From Pelobacter propionicus DSM 2379 (GTDB lineage Bacteria; Desulfobacterota; Desulfuromonadia; Geobacterales; Pseudopelobacteraceae), in the NCBI RefSeq assembly GCF_000015045.1, contig NC_008609.1:1355001-1419000 (forward strand): 64,000 nucleotides of DNA. Reading direction: 5' to 3'. The notes under the pieces were generated by a model. The model had not been told where the DNA came from and ran no database searches. It saw only the letters and a program-made list of their open reading frames with translations. The translations under genes and the position numbers were made by a program. Position 1 is the stretch's first letter. The number at the start of each line of letters is the position of its first letter. Below are positions 52,068 to 60,486 of the stretch, in pieces.

Positions 52068-52887
52068 GACTCTCCTGGCCCTCTACGGGCTCAAGTACAA
52101 CCCGTTCGTGCCGGCGCTTCCCGTGGAGGCGCTCTGGCCGCTGCCGGGCGCCGAACTCTTTGCCCGGCGCCTGGAGTCCCTGGTCTCCCAGGGCGGGTTC
52201 TCCCTGATCACCGGTGAGCCGGGCTACGGCAAATCGAAGACCCTGCAGTGGCTTGGCGCCCGCCTGGGACAACTGCCCGACATCGTAGTGGGGGTGATGG
52301 AGCGCCCCCAAAGCAAGGTCGCCGATTTCTATCGCGAGCTTGGAGAGCTATTCGGCGTTCAGCTCAATCCCGCCAACCGGTATGGCGGATTCAAGGCGCT
52401 GCGTGAGCGCTGGCGCGCACACTGTGCAGCGACTCTCTTGCGCCCGCTGCTCCTGGTCGATGAGGCTCAGGAGGTCAGCTCCGAGTGCCTGACCGAACTG
52501 AGGCTCCTGCAAAGCGCGAGCTTCGACTCCCAGAGCCTGCTCTTCACCGTGCTGTGCGGCGACGCCCGGCTCCCCCAGCGCTTCCGCACCCCGGAACTCC
52601 TACCCTTGGGCAGTCGCATCCGCGCCCGCCTGGAACTCTCCGCGCTCACCCCGCAGGAGCTGGCTTCCTACCTGGACTACGTCCTGCAGAAAGCCGGGGC
52701 GCCCCAGTTGATCGCACCGGAGCTGATCCAAACCCTGGCAACCCATGCACACGGAAACCTGCGGGTGCTCACACACATGGCGGCGGAACTGCTCACCGCC
52801 GCCGCCGAGCGCAACCTCCCGCGCATCGACGAACCCCTCTACTTCGACCTATTCACTCCTCCCGTGCGTCAGCCGCGCCGTTCCTGA
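52057..52887 (+). CDS. ExeA/TniB-like transposition ATPase, intact copy
   Basis: 276-aa AAA+ protein starting MNDKTLLALYGLKYNPFVPA, the ExeA/TniB family opening. Walker A is GEPGYGKSKT near residue 58, Walker B LRPLLLVDEAQEVSSE near residue 130, and sensor 1 SLLFTVLCGDARLPQ. Like TnsC/TniB it would select target DNA and activate the transposase, with which it overlaps by 11 bases. The last 20 residues correspond to the fragment at 37966 that is cut off in copy 1. Confidence 0.92.
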   Translation: MNDKTLLALYGLKYNPFVPALPVEALWPLPGAELFARRLESLVSQGGFSLITGEPGYGKSKTLQWLGARLGQLPDIVVGVMERPQSKVADFYRELGELFGVQLNPANRYGGFKALRERWRAHCAATLLRPLLLVDEAQEVSSECLTELRLLQSASFDSQSLLFTVLCGDARLPQRFRTPELLPLGSRIRARLELSALTPQELASYLDYVLQKAGAPQLIAPELIQTLATHAHGNLRVLTHMAAELLTAAAERNLPRIDEPLYFDLFTPPVRQPRRS

Positions 52888-52906
52888 AATAGCCCGGGAG
52901 GTGGAT

Positions 52907-53155
52907 ATGGAATGCACTGTGTATAACCCCCAGAAAAGACGGCTGGAAACGCTCGATGTGGAGATCACGGAGGAAAATACGACATGGTTCCGCTACCGTC
53001 GGAATATTAGAAGCATCACCATGATCACTGACTGGAACGGAGGACTGCTCATCAAGACAGGGTTTAACTATCCGGTCTATCTGTATGACGTATCGAGGGA
53101 GGACATCGGTTACAGCCGGAAGAAGGCAAGGGAGCTCATGCGGCAACTGAGGTAG
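52907..53155 (+). CDS. 82-aa protein at the transposon end, copy 2
   Basis: Identical to the gene at 37698. It starts 19 bases after the ATPase stop with GGGAGG 6 bases upstream, so it is translationally linked to the transposition genes. Predicted small alpha/beta fold with many aromatic residues; no Cys pairs beyond one and no membrane segment. It lies about 145 bases from the transposon end. Function unknown: cargo, immunity or accessory transposition factor. Confidence 0.7.
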   Translation: MECTVYNPQKRRLETLDVEITEENTTWFRYRRNIRSITMITDWNGGLLIKTGFNYPVYLYDVSREDIGYSRKKARELMRQLR

Positions 53156-53300
53156 GAAAAACCTGGGGGCGGCGGATGAACCTACTGTTATGCAGGGCTC
53201 AACCGCCGCCCATCCAGCATCCATGATCGTCAGGTCAGGGCCTGCAATGATCCCTCAATTAGCAAGTCTGAACCTCCCTCGATTATCGTGTTTACTCTCA

Positions 53301-54443
53301 GGAGTGTCGGAAGGAGTGGAAGCACTTCAGCGGATCATCGGTGATGTACTGCCTGTTGAAGCTGTTACCGTACCAGTTGCCAACATTCTTCCCGTATCCC
53401 CATCTGCCCTTTGACAACCCCCACAGGTTACACCCAGCAGGAGATGCGCCTCTCTTCTGCTCCAGATACACCAGCAACCCCATGCTGATTAGGTCAGGAT
53501 GGACGGGAACAATCCTTTTTGACGACTTGGATTTCAGGCGTTTATCTCCTTGCGTGTTAACATCAAAGCAGACAATCCCATCTATGGTTCTTATGTCCTC
53601 TGTAGAGAGCTGGCAGATTTCTTCAAGTCTCATCCCTGAGTACATAGCGATAAGAGGCACCCATCGTCTATATGGCTTAACCTGAACTGAGCAATGATCC
53701 AGAACCTTCCGCAAGTCATCGTTGCTGTATGCCTTCCGTTCCTCGTCGGTGCGGGTATCTTTCCCAAGAGTCAAACCCTCAGCGGGATTACTATCAGTAT
53801 GACCATGTTTGGCTCCCCATTTGAGCAGCGAGGAAAGGAGGATCATATATTTGTTTACTGTAGCGAGGTGCATCCCTTCATTTCCTGTATTCACCTTAAG
53901 CAGTTCCGGTACAGTGAGGTTCTTGAACCTGTTGATTCTCATGAAACCAGGAGGAAGCCTTCGTAGTATATCCCGACAACTTACACAAGATGCCCTATCA
54001 ATGTCGCAGACAGGTTTGTTGTCAAGAACCATCATCAGAAGTTCTAGCTGTCTGTCAATTTCATGTTGGCTCTTGGGTGTCCAGTTCGGAGAGTGCTCTT
54101 TTGTGTACATATCAATGAGCTTAGAGAGCTTTACTGAAGCTCTTTGGGAAGTGGGGGATACAACGGGTGAGTGGGGGGGAGCTGGTTTGTGATGCTTGCA
54201 GGGTAGGGTGTATGCCATCAATCCATCAAGCATCTCAGGCGAGAGCAAGCCCGTGCGGATCAATGTGAAGGCAACGCTGAATTTCTGCTGAAGCCCACCA
54301 GCGAGGGCCAGAGCTTCCTTCTTGTTGGAGGTCTTGAGCGACTTGGCTATGTCGGTCTTATTGCCAAACAGGGGGCGGAGATCAAGGGGAAACCACTGAC
54401 GGAAGTAATACCTACCGTTACGAGTGAAGAGGTGCTTAGACAT
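53301..54443 (-). pseudogene. Island tyrosine integrase, N-terminal part (split by transposon)
   Basis: 381 codons from the ATG at 54443 (MSKHLFTRNGRYYFRQWFPL, a DUF6538-type start), through a SAM-like core-binding domain, to the catalytic YSGMRLEEICQLSTEDI (Arg) and CFHSFRHS, where the frame runs into the transposon and stops. The missing end, with the Tyr nucleophile, is at 49588-49756. Full length would be about 437 aa. It lies 88 bases from tRNA-Thr copy B, its inferred attachment site. Without the Tyr this fragment cannot recombine. Confidence 0.9.
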
Positions 54444-54471
54444 AAAAAACCCGCTTTCACTCAGTCCTAAA

Positions 54472-54482
54472 ACTGTGACAAA
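54472..54482 (+). repeat. Integrase arm-type repeat, right end of island
   Basis: ACTGTGACAAA, the same word found twice at 44247-44269. It lies between the integrase start and tRNA-Thr copy B. Confidence 0.45.
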
Positions 54483-54530
54483 AACGGGTCTTTCTGTTCT
54501 AACAGTACTAAACTATTGGAATAATTAAAC

Positions 54531-54606
54531 TGGAGCCGTTTGTCGGAATCGAACCGACGACCTCATCATTACGAGTGATGTGCTCTACCAACTGAGCTAA
54601 AACGGC
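54531..54606 (-). tRNA. tRNA-Thr(CGT), copy B
   Basis: Identical to copy A over the full 76 nt, including CCA and anticodon loop CTCGTAA. This copy keeps the chromosomal upstream side with a consensus promoter at 54674, so it is the one most likely expressed; the island begins right after its 3' end. Confidence 0.95.
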
Positions 54607-54673
54607 ATTGATGTCACGAAGGCTTGCTTTTGTCGGTCTCTGGCCATAAAACCGGCTGGGAAACGGAAGACTA

Positions 54674-54702
54674 GCATTAGCTGATTTTTTCGAATCTGTC
54701 AA
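54674..54702 (-). promoter_or_regulatory. Sigma-70 promoter of tRNA-Thr copy B
   Basis: Minus strand: TTGACA, 17 bases, TAATGC, about 68 bases before the mature tRNA 5' end. Perfect -35 and optimal spacing. Confidence 0.6.
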
Positions 54703-54723
54703 CCTTTGCCATGGCGTTCTGAT

Positions 54724-55332
54724 TCATCCGGCTGTCATGAAATTGCGTATTCCGGTGAAGACGATCTGGGCTGCCAGGGCGGCGACAAACAGGCCGGTGA
54801 TCTTGCTCAGGATGATGATCCCCCGCTTGCCGATCAGGTGCTCGATGGAGGCGGCGCAGAAGAGCAGCAGGCCGATGCAGAGCACGGCGGTTGCCAGGGC
54901 CGCGCAGCCCACCAGGATCTCCCAGCTCTGTTGAATCTCCGCTCCCATGACCAACAGGGCTCCGGTGGTGCCCGGCCCCACGGTGATTGGAATGGCGAGG
55001 GGGACAACCGAGATGACCTCCCGTTCTCCCCCCGGCGGGGCCTTGTCGTCACCGTACACCAGTTGCACCGCCGAGAGGAACAAAAGCGCCCCCGCGCCGA
55101 TGCGGAATGAGTCCAGGGTTATGCCGAACAGGGAGAAGAGGGTGTTGCCGAAGAAGTAGAGCGTGAAGCAGGCCACCAGCACGGCGACGGTTACCCGCAG
55201 GGCCAGCTTCCTCCGTTCCCTGGCCTCATATCGCTGGGTCATGGAGAGGAATGTGGAGAGTACGAAGAAGGGGGTCAGCAGGAAGAAGAACTTTATCCAG
55301 ATGCCGAAAAAAAAGCTGCCGTAGATCTGCAT
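54724..55332 (-). CDS. MarC family integral membrane protein
   Basis: 202 aa with about six membrane segments. MarC-type features are FFLLTPFFVLSTFLSMT at the N-terminus, RIGAGALLFLSAVQLVYGDD, AIPITVGPGTTGALLVMG and the C-terminal TGLFVAALAAQIVFTGIRNF. The family has no firmly known substrate; the older link to multiple antibiotic resistance was not upheld. Stands alone, between tRNA-Thr and a small Cys protein. Confidence 0.9.
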   Translation of the reverse strand: MQIYGSFFFGIWIKFFFLLTPFFVLSTFLSMTQRYEARERRKLALRVTVAVLVACFTLYFFGNTLFSLFGITLDSFRIGAGALLFLSAVQLVYGDDKAPPGGEREVISVVPLAIPITVGPGTTGALLVMGAEIQQSWEILVGCAALATAVLCIGLLLFCAASIEHLIGKRGIIILSKITGLFVAALAAQIVFTGIRNFMTAG

Positions 55333-55390
55333 GTGGTCGGATCCTCGGACGGGCGGGGAAGGGGAAGGACGAAAACGGACGTGTGACTCT

Positions 55391-55546
55391 TCAGAGGCCG
55401 AGTTCCAGCTGCTTCCAGGTGCATTCCTGTTTCATCCGCCCGCGGTTGTAGGGGTAGTAGCGCGGACACTGGGCCACGACGGCATGGGCCGCCTGCTTGC
55501 AGGTGCGGCGACACGATATGCAGAGCTTGTTCGCTGGTTGGCTCAT
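55391..55546 (-). CDS. 51-aa Cys-rich small protein
   Basis: Reads MSQPANKLCISCRRTCKQAA, then a CPRYYPYNRG segment and a C-terminal KQECTWKQLELGL. Cys at 9, 12, 16, 27 and 42 could bind zinc, with a CxxC start. Upstream only a weak CAGG ribosome site is visible. The organised Cys spacing and a CPxYxPY segment argue that it is real, and its codon use matches the neighbours. No family recognised. Confidence 0.55.
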   Translation of the reverse strand: MSQPANKLCISCRRTCKQAAHAVVAQCPRYYPYNRGRMKQECTWKQLELGL

Positions 55547-55654
55547 CCTGTTACTGTGTGCTGGACTCATGGTTGTGGATTTGCCTGCGCAGCCGTCCCC
55601 GGAAACGGCTCGTGCCCGGGAGCGGCTGCGCGGATTGTGCGTGATCGCGCTCTG

Positions 55655-56728
55655 TCAGGCGACGAACCTGACCCAGCCGAACTCGTCCTTGATTTTTCCG
55701 GTCTGGATGCCGGTCAGGGTGTCGTACAGTTTCTGGGTTATCGCGCCCACCGTGCCTCCGCTCAGGTGGACGACCTCGTCCTTGAAGCAGAGTTTACCCA
55801 CCGGCGAGACCACGGCCGCGGTGCCGCTGCCAAAGGCCTCGGTCACCTTGCCGCCCCTGATGTCGTCCATCAACTCATTGATTTCGATGCTGCGTTCCTC
55901 TGCCCGGTATCCCAATGAGACAGCCAGTTTGAGTATGGAATCGCGGGTGATGCCGGAGAGGATCGAGCCGTTCATGGCCGCGGTAACGATTGTGTCGCCA
56001 TAGACGAAGAACATGTTCATGGATCCGACTTCCTCGACATAGCGCTGTTCGCGGCCGTCCAGCCAGAGCACCTGGTCATAGCCCTTGTTCTTGGCCTCCA
56101 GCGCCCCCTTGAGCGAGCTGGCGTAGTTGCCGCCGGTTTTGGCTTCGCCGGTGCCGCCGGGTACGGCGCGCACGTAGTGGTCTTCCACCATGATGCTGAC
56201 CGGGTTGAAGCCTGCGGAGTAGTAGGCGCCCACCGGGGAGAGGATGACGAAGAAGTAGTAGTGGCTTGACGGCTTGACGCCCAGCACCGGTTCCACGGCG
56301 ATCATGGCCGGCCGGATGTAGAGCGAGGTTCCCGGCGCGCCGGGAATCCACTCCTTCTCCAGGGAGAGCAGTTTCTCGATGCCACCCAGGAACAGTTCCT
56401 CGGGCACGTCCGGCATGCAGAGCCGGTCGGCGGACTGGTTGAAGCGCCGTGCGTTCATCTCGGGACGGAACAGCGCTATCCTGCCGTCGGCCCATTTGTA
56501 GGCCTTCAGGCCTTCGAATATCTCCTGGGCGTAGTGGAACACCAGGCAGGAGGGATCAAGTACAAAGGGAGCGTAGGGCTGGATGCGCGCGTCGCACCAC
56601 CCCTGGTCGGCCTTCCATTCCACCAGCAGCATGCGGTCGGTGAATTGCCGGCCAAAGCTGAGCTTGGTTTCGTCTTGTGCTTTCTGTTTCATTTTTTCCG
56701 CGGGGAGCGGAAGGACTTGAATATCCAT
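55655..56728 (-). CDS. ilvE: Branched-chain amino acid aminotransferase
   Basis: 357-aa fold-type IV PLP enzyme that transaminates Val, Leu and Ile. Length and sequence match the longer, eukaryote-like bacterial class: FHYAQEIFEGLKAYKWADGRI, RFNQSADRLCMP, YIRPAMIAVEP, the PLP lysine in GEAKTGGNYASSL, EEVGSMNMFFVYGD, and GTAAVVSPVG near the end. Divergent from pyc across a 220-base gap. Confidence 0.95.
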   Translation of the reverse strand: MDIQVLPLPAEKMKQKAQDETKLSFGRQFTDRMLLVEWKADQGWCDARIQPYAPFVLDPSCLVFHYAQEIFEGLKAYKWADGRIALFRPEMNARRFNQSADRLCMPDVPEELFLGGIEKLLSLEKEWIPGAPGTSLYIRPAMIAVEPVLGVKPSSHYYFFVILSPVGAYYSAGFNPVSIMVEDHYVRAVPGGTGEAKTGGNYASSLKGALEAKNKGYDQVLWLDGREQRYVEEVGSMNMFFVYGDTIVTAAMNGSILSGITRDSILKLAVSLGYRAEERSIEINELMDDIRGGKVTEAFGSGTAAVVSPVGKLCFKDEVVHLSGGTVGAITQKLYDTLTGIQTGKIKDEFGWVRFVA

Positions 56729-56805
56729 GACAACGCCTCCGGGACAACATTAAATGAAGATTTTTGTATCATATCCGCTACGTTACGGCAAGGCCAAAAA
56801 CCCTG

Positions 56806-56835
56806 TTGACAAATTCGTGGAAAACATGATTTAGT
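56806..56835 (+). promoter_or_regulatory. Possible promoter of pyc
   Basis: TTGACA followed after 17-18 bases by ATTTAG/TTTAGT. It lies about 115 bases upstream of the pyc start. The -10 is a poor match, so this is tentative. Confidence 0.35.
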
Positions 56836-56948
56836 GCCTAGTTTGTAGAGGTGTAACTATATAAAATAGCTTGTATCTTTTTTTGGCGATGGATTGTCGC
56901 CGCGTTTGCCGGACATAGCGATACTTATCAGGATCAGGAGGTCATTCA

Positions 56949-59900
56949 ATGCAGAAGAGGAAGTTTAAAAAAATCATGGCAGCCAACCGCGGCGAGATTT
57001 CCGTCCGCATCTTCCGCGCCTGCGCCGAGCTGGGCATCAGGATGGTGGCCATTTATTCCGAAGAGGACAAACTGTCGCTGCATCGTTACAAGGCTGATGA
57101 GGCCTACCTGATCGGCAAGGGCAAGGCGCCCGTGGAGGCCTACCTGGGCATCGACGAGATCATCGCCCTGGCGCTGAAGGTCGGTGTGGAGGCGATCCAC
57201 CCCGGCTATGGATTTCTGTCCGAGAACGCCGAGTTTGCCGAGAAGTGCGAGGCCAACGGCATCGTCTTCATCGGTCCCACGGGCGAGATGCAACGCGCCC
57301 TGGGGGATAAGGTTGCCGGCCGCAAGATGGCCACGGCTGCCGGTGTCAATGTGGTGCCTGGCACCGAGGATCCCATCGAGCGGGAAGAGGATGCCCTGAA
57401 GTTCGCCAAGCAGTACGGTTACCCGATCATCGTCAAGGCGGCGGCCGGCGGCGGCGGTCGCGGCATGCGTGTGGCCCACAACCAGAAAGAGTTGCTGGAA
57501 GGCTTGGTGGCGGCCGGGAGCGAGGCCAAGGCTGCCTTCGGCAACGCGGCCGTGTTCCTGGAACGCTATCTGGAGAACCCCAAGCATATCGAGGTGCAGG
57601 TGCTGGGGGACAACTACGGCAACCTGGTGCATTTCTTCGAGCGTGACTGCTCGGTGCAACGCCGCCACCAGAAGGTGGTGGAGTTCGCGCCTTCCCTCTG
57701 CATCACCCCCGAACTGCGCGAGGAACTGTGCGACGCTGCGCTGAAGATCGCCCGGCAGGTCAACTACCGCAATGCCGGTACGGTGGAGTTCCTGGTGGAT
57801 CAGCAGGGGCGTTACTACTTCATGGAGATGAACCCCCGCATCCAGGTGGAGCATACCGTGACCGAGATGATCACCGGCCGCAACCTGGTGCAGAACCAGA
57901 TCCTGGTGGCCGGCGGTTACGCCCTCTCTGACCCGGAGATCAATATCCCTTCCCAGGGCGCCATCAACATGCGCGGCTATGCCATCCAGTGCCGCGTGAC
58001 CACCGAAGATCCGGCCAACAACTTCGCCCCTGATTTCGGCATGCTGACCACCTACCGCTCTGCTGCCGGCTGCGGGGTGCGTCTGGACGCCGGCAACGCC
58101 ACCACCGGCGCCAGGATCACCCCCCACTACGATTCGCTGCTGGTCAAGGTGGGCACCTGGGGACTTACCTTCCCGGAGGCGGCCCATATCATGGACCGGG
58201 CCCTGCGGGAGTTCAGGATCCGCGGGGTCAAGACCAACATCGCCTTCCTGGAGAACGTGGTTACCCACCCGGTGTTTCTGGAGGGGAAGTGCGACACCTC
58301 CTTCATTGACAAGCATCCCGAGCTTCTGGTCTTCGAGGAGCGGAAGGACCGTGCCTCCAAACTGCTCAATTACCTGGGCGAGGTGGTTGTCAATGGTATT
58401 CCCGGCATCACCGAGCGCATGAAGTCGTCCCAACTTGCCGAAGCCAGGGTGCCCGAGGTGGATGTGCTCTCCCCCCGCCCCCAGGGGACCCGCGACCTGT
58501 TCAGAAAGATGGGCGCCGAGGCATTCTGCACGTGGGTGCTGGAGCAGGAACGGCTGTTTCTGACTGATACCTCCATGCGCGACGCCCACCAGTCCAACCT
58601 GGCCACCCGCGTGCGCAGCTATGACCTGCTCAAGATCGCCGAGCCCACCTCCTACCTGGGGGCGGAGCTCTTCTCCCTTGAGTGCTGGGGAGGAGCGACC
58701 TTCGATGTCTCCATGCGCTTCCTGAAGGAAGACCCCTGGCAACGGCTGCATGCCCTGTCGGAGAAAGTGCCCAATGTCCTCTTGCAGATGCTGCTGCGCG
58801 GCTCCAATGCCGTGGGCTACACCAACTACCCGGACAACGTGGTGGAACGCTTCGTCGATGAGGCGGCCCGCTCAGGCATCGACGTCTTCCGCGTGTTCGA
58901 CTCCCTCAACTGGACCACAGGCATGCAGGTGGCCATGGAGGCGGTGCGCAAGACAGGCAAGATCTGCGAGGCGGCCATCTGCTACACCGGCGACATCACC
59001 GATCCCAAGCGTGACAAGTATCCGTTGGAATACTACGTCAACCTGGCCAAGGAACTGGAAAAGATGGGCGCCCACATCCTGGCCATCAAGGACATGGCCG
59101 GCCTGCTCAAGCCCTTTGCCGCCTACCGGCTGATCAAGGCGCTTAAGGAGAACATCGGCATCCCGGTGCATCTGCATACCCACGACACCTCCTCCAACGG
59201 CGGCGCCACCCTGCTCAAGGCCAGCGAGGCCGGGGTGGATATCGTGGATGCGGCCCTCTCCGCCCTGTCCGGCCTGACCGCCCAGCCCAGCCTGAACGCC
59301 ATCGCCTCGGCCTTGGAGGGGAGCGAGCGCGACCCGCTGGTCAACGGCCGCGGCCTGCAGCAGCTGTCAAACTACTGGGAAACGGTGCGGGATTACTACG
59401 CCCCCTTCGAGTCCGGCCTCAAGGGAGGCACGGCCGAGGTCTACGAGCATGAGATTCCGGGCGGACAGTACTCCAACTTCAAGCCGCAGGTTGCGGGCAT
59501 GGGGCTCATCGACCGCTGGGAGGAGTGCAAGGAGATGTACCGCAAGGTGAACCTCCTGTTCGGCGACATCGTCAAGGTCACCCCCACCTCCAAGGTTGTG
59601 GGGGACATGGCCATGTTCCTGGTCAAGAACAACATGCAGCCGGAGGATATCTACACCGCCAGGGAAGAGCTGGCCTTCCCCGAATCGGTGGTCGGCATGT
59701 TCAAGGGGATGCTGGGACAGCCCCACCAGGGATGGCCTGCCGACCTGCAGCGGATCATACTCAAGGGAGAGCAGCCGATCACCTGCCGTCCCGGCGAGCT
59801 CCTGCAGCCGATCGACTTCCAGGAGGAACGCCGCAAGCTGGAGGAAAAGCTGGGGCACCCGGTGGACGACAAGGCGCTGCTCTCCGCCATCCTCTATCCC

Positions 59901-60395
59901 AACGTGTACCCGGACTTCGACAAGCATCTCCAGAAGTATTCCGACACCTCGGTGATACCGACCCCGATCTTCTTCTACGGCCTTGAGCCGGGGCAGGAGA
60001 CCTCCCTGGACATCGAGCCGGGCAAGACCCTGATCATCGCCCTCAACGCCATCGGCCGCCTGCACGATGATGGCACCCGCGTGGTTTCCTTCTCCCTGAA
60101 CGGCAATAACCGTTCGGTGATTATCCGCGACCGTTCGGTCACCAGCGGCGTGTTCGTGCGCGACAAGGCCGACAGGGACAACCCCAGCCATATCGGCGCT
60201 CCCATGCCGGGCAAGGTGTTCAAGGTCAATGTCAAGCCGGGCTTCGAGGTCAAGGCCGGTGATGTGCTGATGGTAACCGAAGCCATGAAGATGGAGACCA
60301 ACATCAAGGCCAAAGTCGACGGCCGGGTGATGGAGGTCAAGTTCAAGGAAGGGGACAAGGTGGAGAAGGACGACCTGTTAATCGTCATGGGTTGA
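56949..60395 (+). CDS. pyc: Pyruvate carboxylase
   Basis: 1,148-aa single-chain biotin enzyme that carboxylates pyruvate to oxaloacetate, refilling the TCA cycle. Order: biotin carboxylase (residues 1-450; KAAAGGGGRGMR ATP loop, FMEMNPRIQVEHTVTE), carboxyltransferase (about 530-810; TDTSMRDAHQSNLATRVR, metal-binding HLHTHD), allosteric linker and biotin-carrier domain (TEAMKMETNI, biotinylated Lys1114). Start follows AGGAGG. The full-length alpha4-type form is typical of Geobacteraceae. Followed by a strong terminator. Confidence 0.97.
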   Translation: MQKRKFKKIMAANRGEISVRIFRACAELGIRMVAIYSEEDKLSLHRYKADEAYLIGKGKAPVEAYLGIDEIIALALKVGVEAIHPGYGFLSENAEFAEKCEANGIVFIGPTGEMQRALGDKVAGRKMATAAGVNVVPGTEDPIEREEDALKFAKQYGYPIIVKAAAGGGGRGMRVAHNQKELLEGLVAAGSEAKAAFGNAAVFLERYLENPKHIEVQVLGDNYGNLVHFFERDCSVQRRHQKVVEFAPSLCITPELREELCDAALKIARQVNYRNAGTVEFLVDQQGRYYFMEMNPRIQVEHTVTEMITGRNLVQNQILVAGGYALSDPEINIPSQGAINMRGYAIQCRVTTEDPANNFAPDFGMLTTYRSAAGCGVRLDAGNATTGARITPHYDSLLVKVGTWGLTFPEAAHIMDRALREFRIRGVKTNIAFLENVVTHPVFLEGKCDTSFIDKHPELLVFEERKDRASKLLNYLGEVVVNGIPGITERMKSSQLAEARVPEVDVLSPRPQGTRDLFRKMGAEAFCTWVLEQERLFLTDTSMRDAHQSNLATRVRSYDLLKIAEPTSYLGAELFSLECWGGATFDVSMRFLKEDPWQRLHALSEKVPNVLLQMLLRGSNAVGYTNYPDNVVERFVDEAARSGIDVFRVFDSLNWTTGMQVAMEAVRKTGKICEAAICYTGDITDPKRDKYPLEYYVNLAKELEKMGAHILAIKDMAGLLKPFAAYRLIKALKENIGIPVHLHTHDTSSNGGATLLKASEAGVDIVDAALSALSGLTAQPSLNAIASALEGSERDPLVNGRGLQQLSNYWETVRDYYAPFESGLKGGTAEVYEHEIPGGQYSNFKPQVAGMGLIDRWEECKEMYRKVNLLFGDIVKVTPTSKVVGDMAMFLVKNNMQPEDIYTAREELAFPESVVGMFKGMLGQPHQGWPADLQRIILKGEQPITCRPGELLQPIDFQEERRKLEEKLGHPVDDKALLSAILYPNVYPDFDKHLQKYSDTSVIPTPIFFYGLEPGQETSLDIEPGKTLIIALNAIGRLHDDGTRVVSFSLNGNNRSVIIRDRSVTSGVFVRDKADRDNPSHIGAPMPGKVFKVNVKPGFEVKAGDVLMVTEAMKMETNIKAKVDGRVMEVKFKEGDKVEKDDLLIVMG

Positions 60396-60425
60396 GCCCT
60401 GTCCTGCTCCTGCTCCCGTTGAAAC

Positions 60426-60456
60426 AAGCCCCCCGATGCGCTGCCCCGGGGGGCTT
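60426..60456 (+). terminator. Terminator of pyc
   Basis: AAGCCCCCCG...CGGGGGGCTT stem followed by TTTTA, 31 bases after the pyc stop. Confidence 0.8.
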
Positions 60457-60486
60457 TTTATGTCCGGGGTACAACAGGGAGGTGTC

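Larger units (their letters stand above)
49757..53300 (+). mobile_element. 3.5-kb transposon, copy 2 (uninterrupted)
   Basis: 3,544 bp, ends TGAGGCTGATCAG (left) and the inverse of TGAGAGTAAACACG (right), flanked by GGAG at 49753-49756 and 53301-53304. Subterminal repeats are visible: CGAGAAAT at 49790 and 49801 on the left, and ATYGAGGGA-type words on the right. Gene order: zinc/HTH protein, DDE transposase, ATPase, 82-aa protein. It sits in the island integrase gene, inverted relative to copy 1. Sequence seems the same as copy 1 throughout, so transposition was recent. Confidence 0.93.
44088..54607. mobile_element. Integrative island flanked by duplicated tRNA-Thr genes
   Basis: About 10.4 kb bounded by a 78-bp perfect direct repeat (44088-44165 and 54530-54607) that contains the whole tRNA-Thr. 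Genes: a tyrosine integrase next to copy B, a serine recombinase, a small putative DNA-binding protein, an SF2 helicase, a lipoprotein and a GIY-YIG protein. Integrase arm-type repeats (ACTGTGACAAA) occur near both ends. The 3,544-bp transposon inside it is a later arrival; without it the island is about 6.9 kb. No capsid, tail or conjugation genes are present, so it is a small integrative element, perhaps mobilised or satellite-like. Confidence 0.85.

Noticed and set aside
56946-58751. 601-aa open frame antisense to pyc
   Set aside because: Shadow of the strongly biased pyruvate carboxylase sequence on the other strand.
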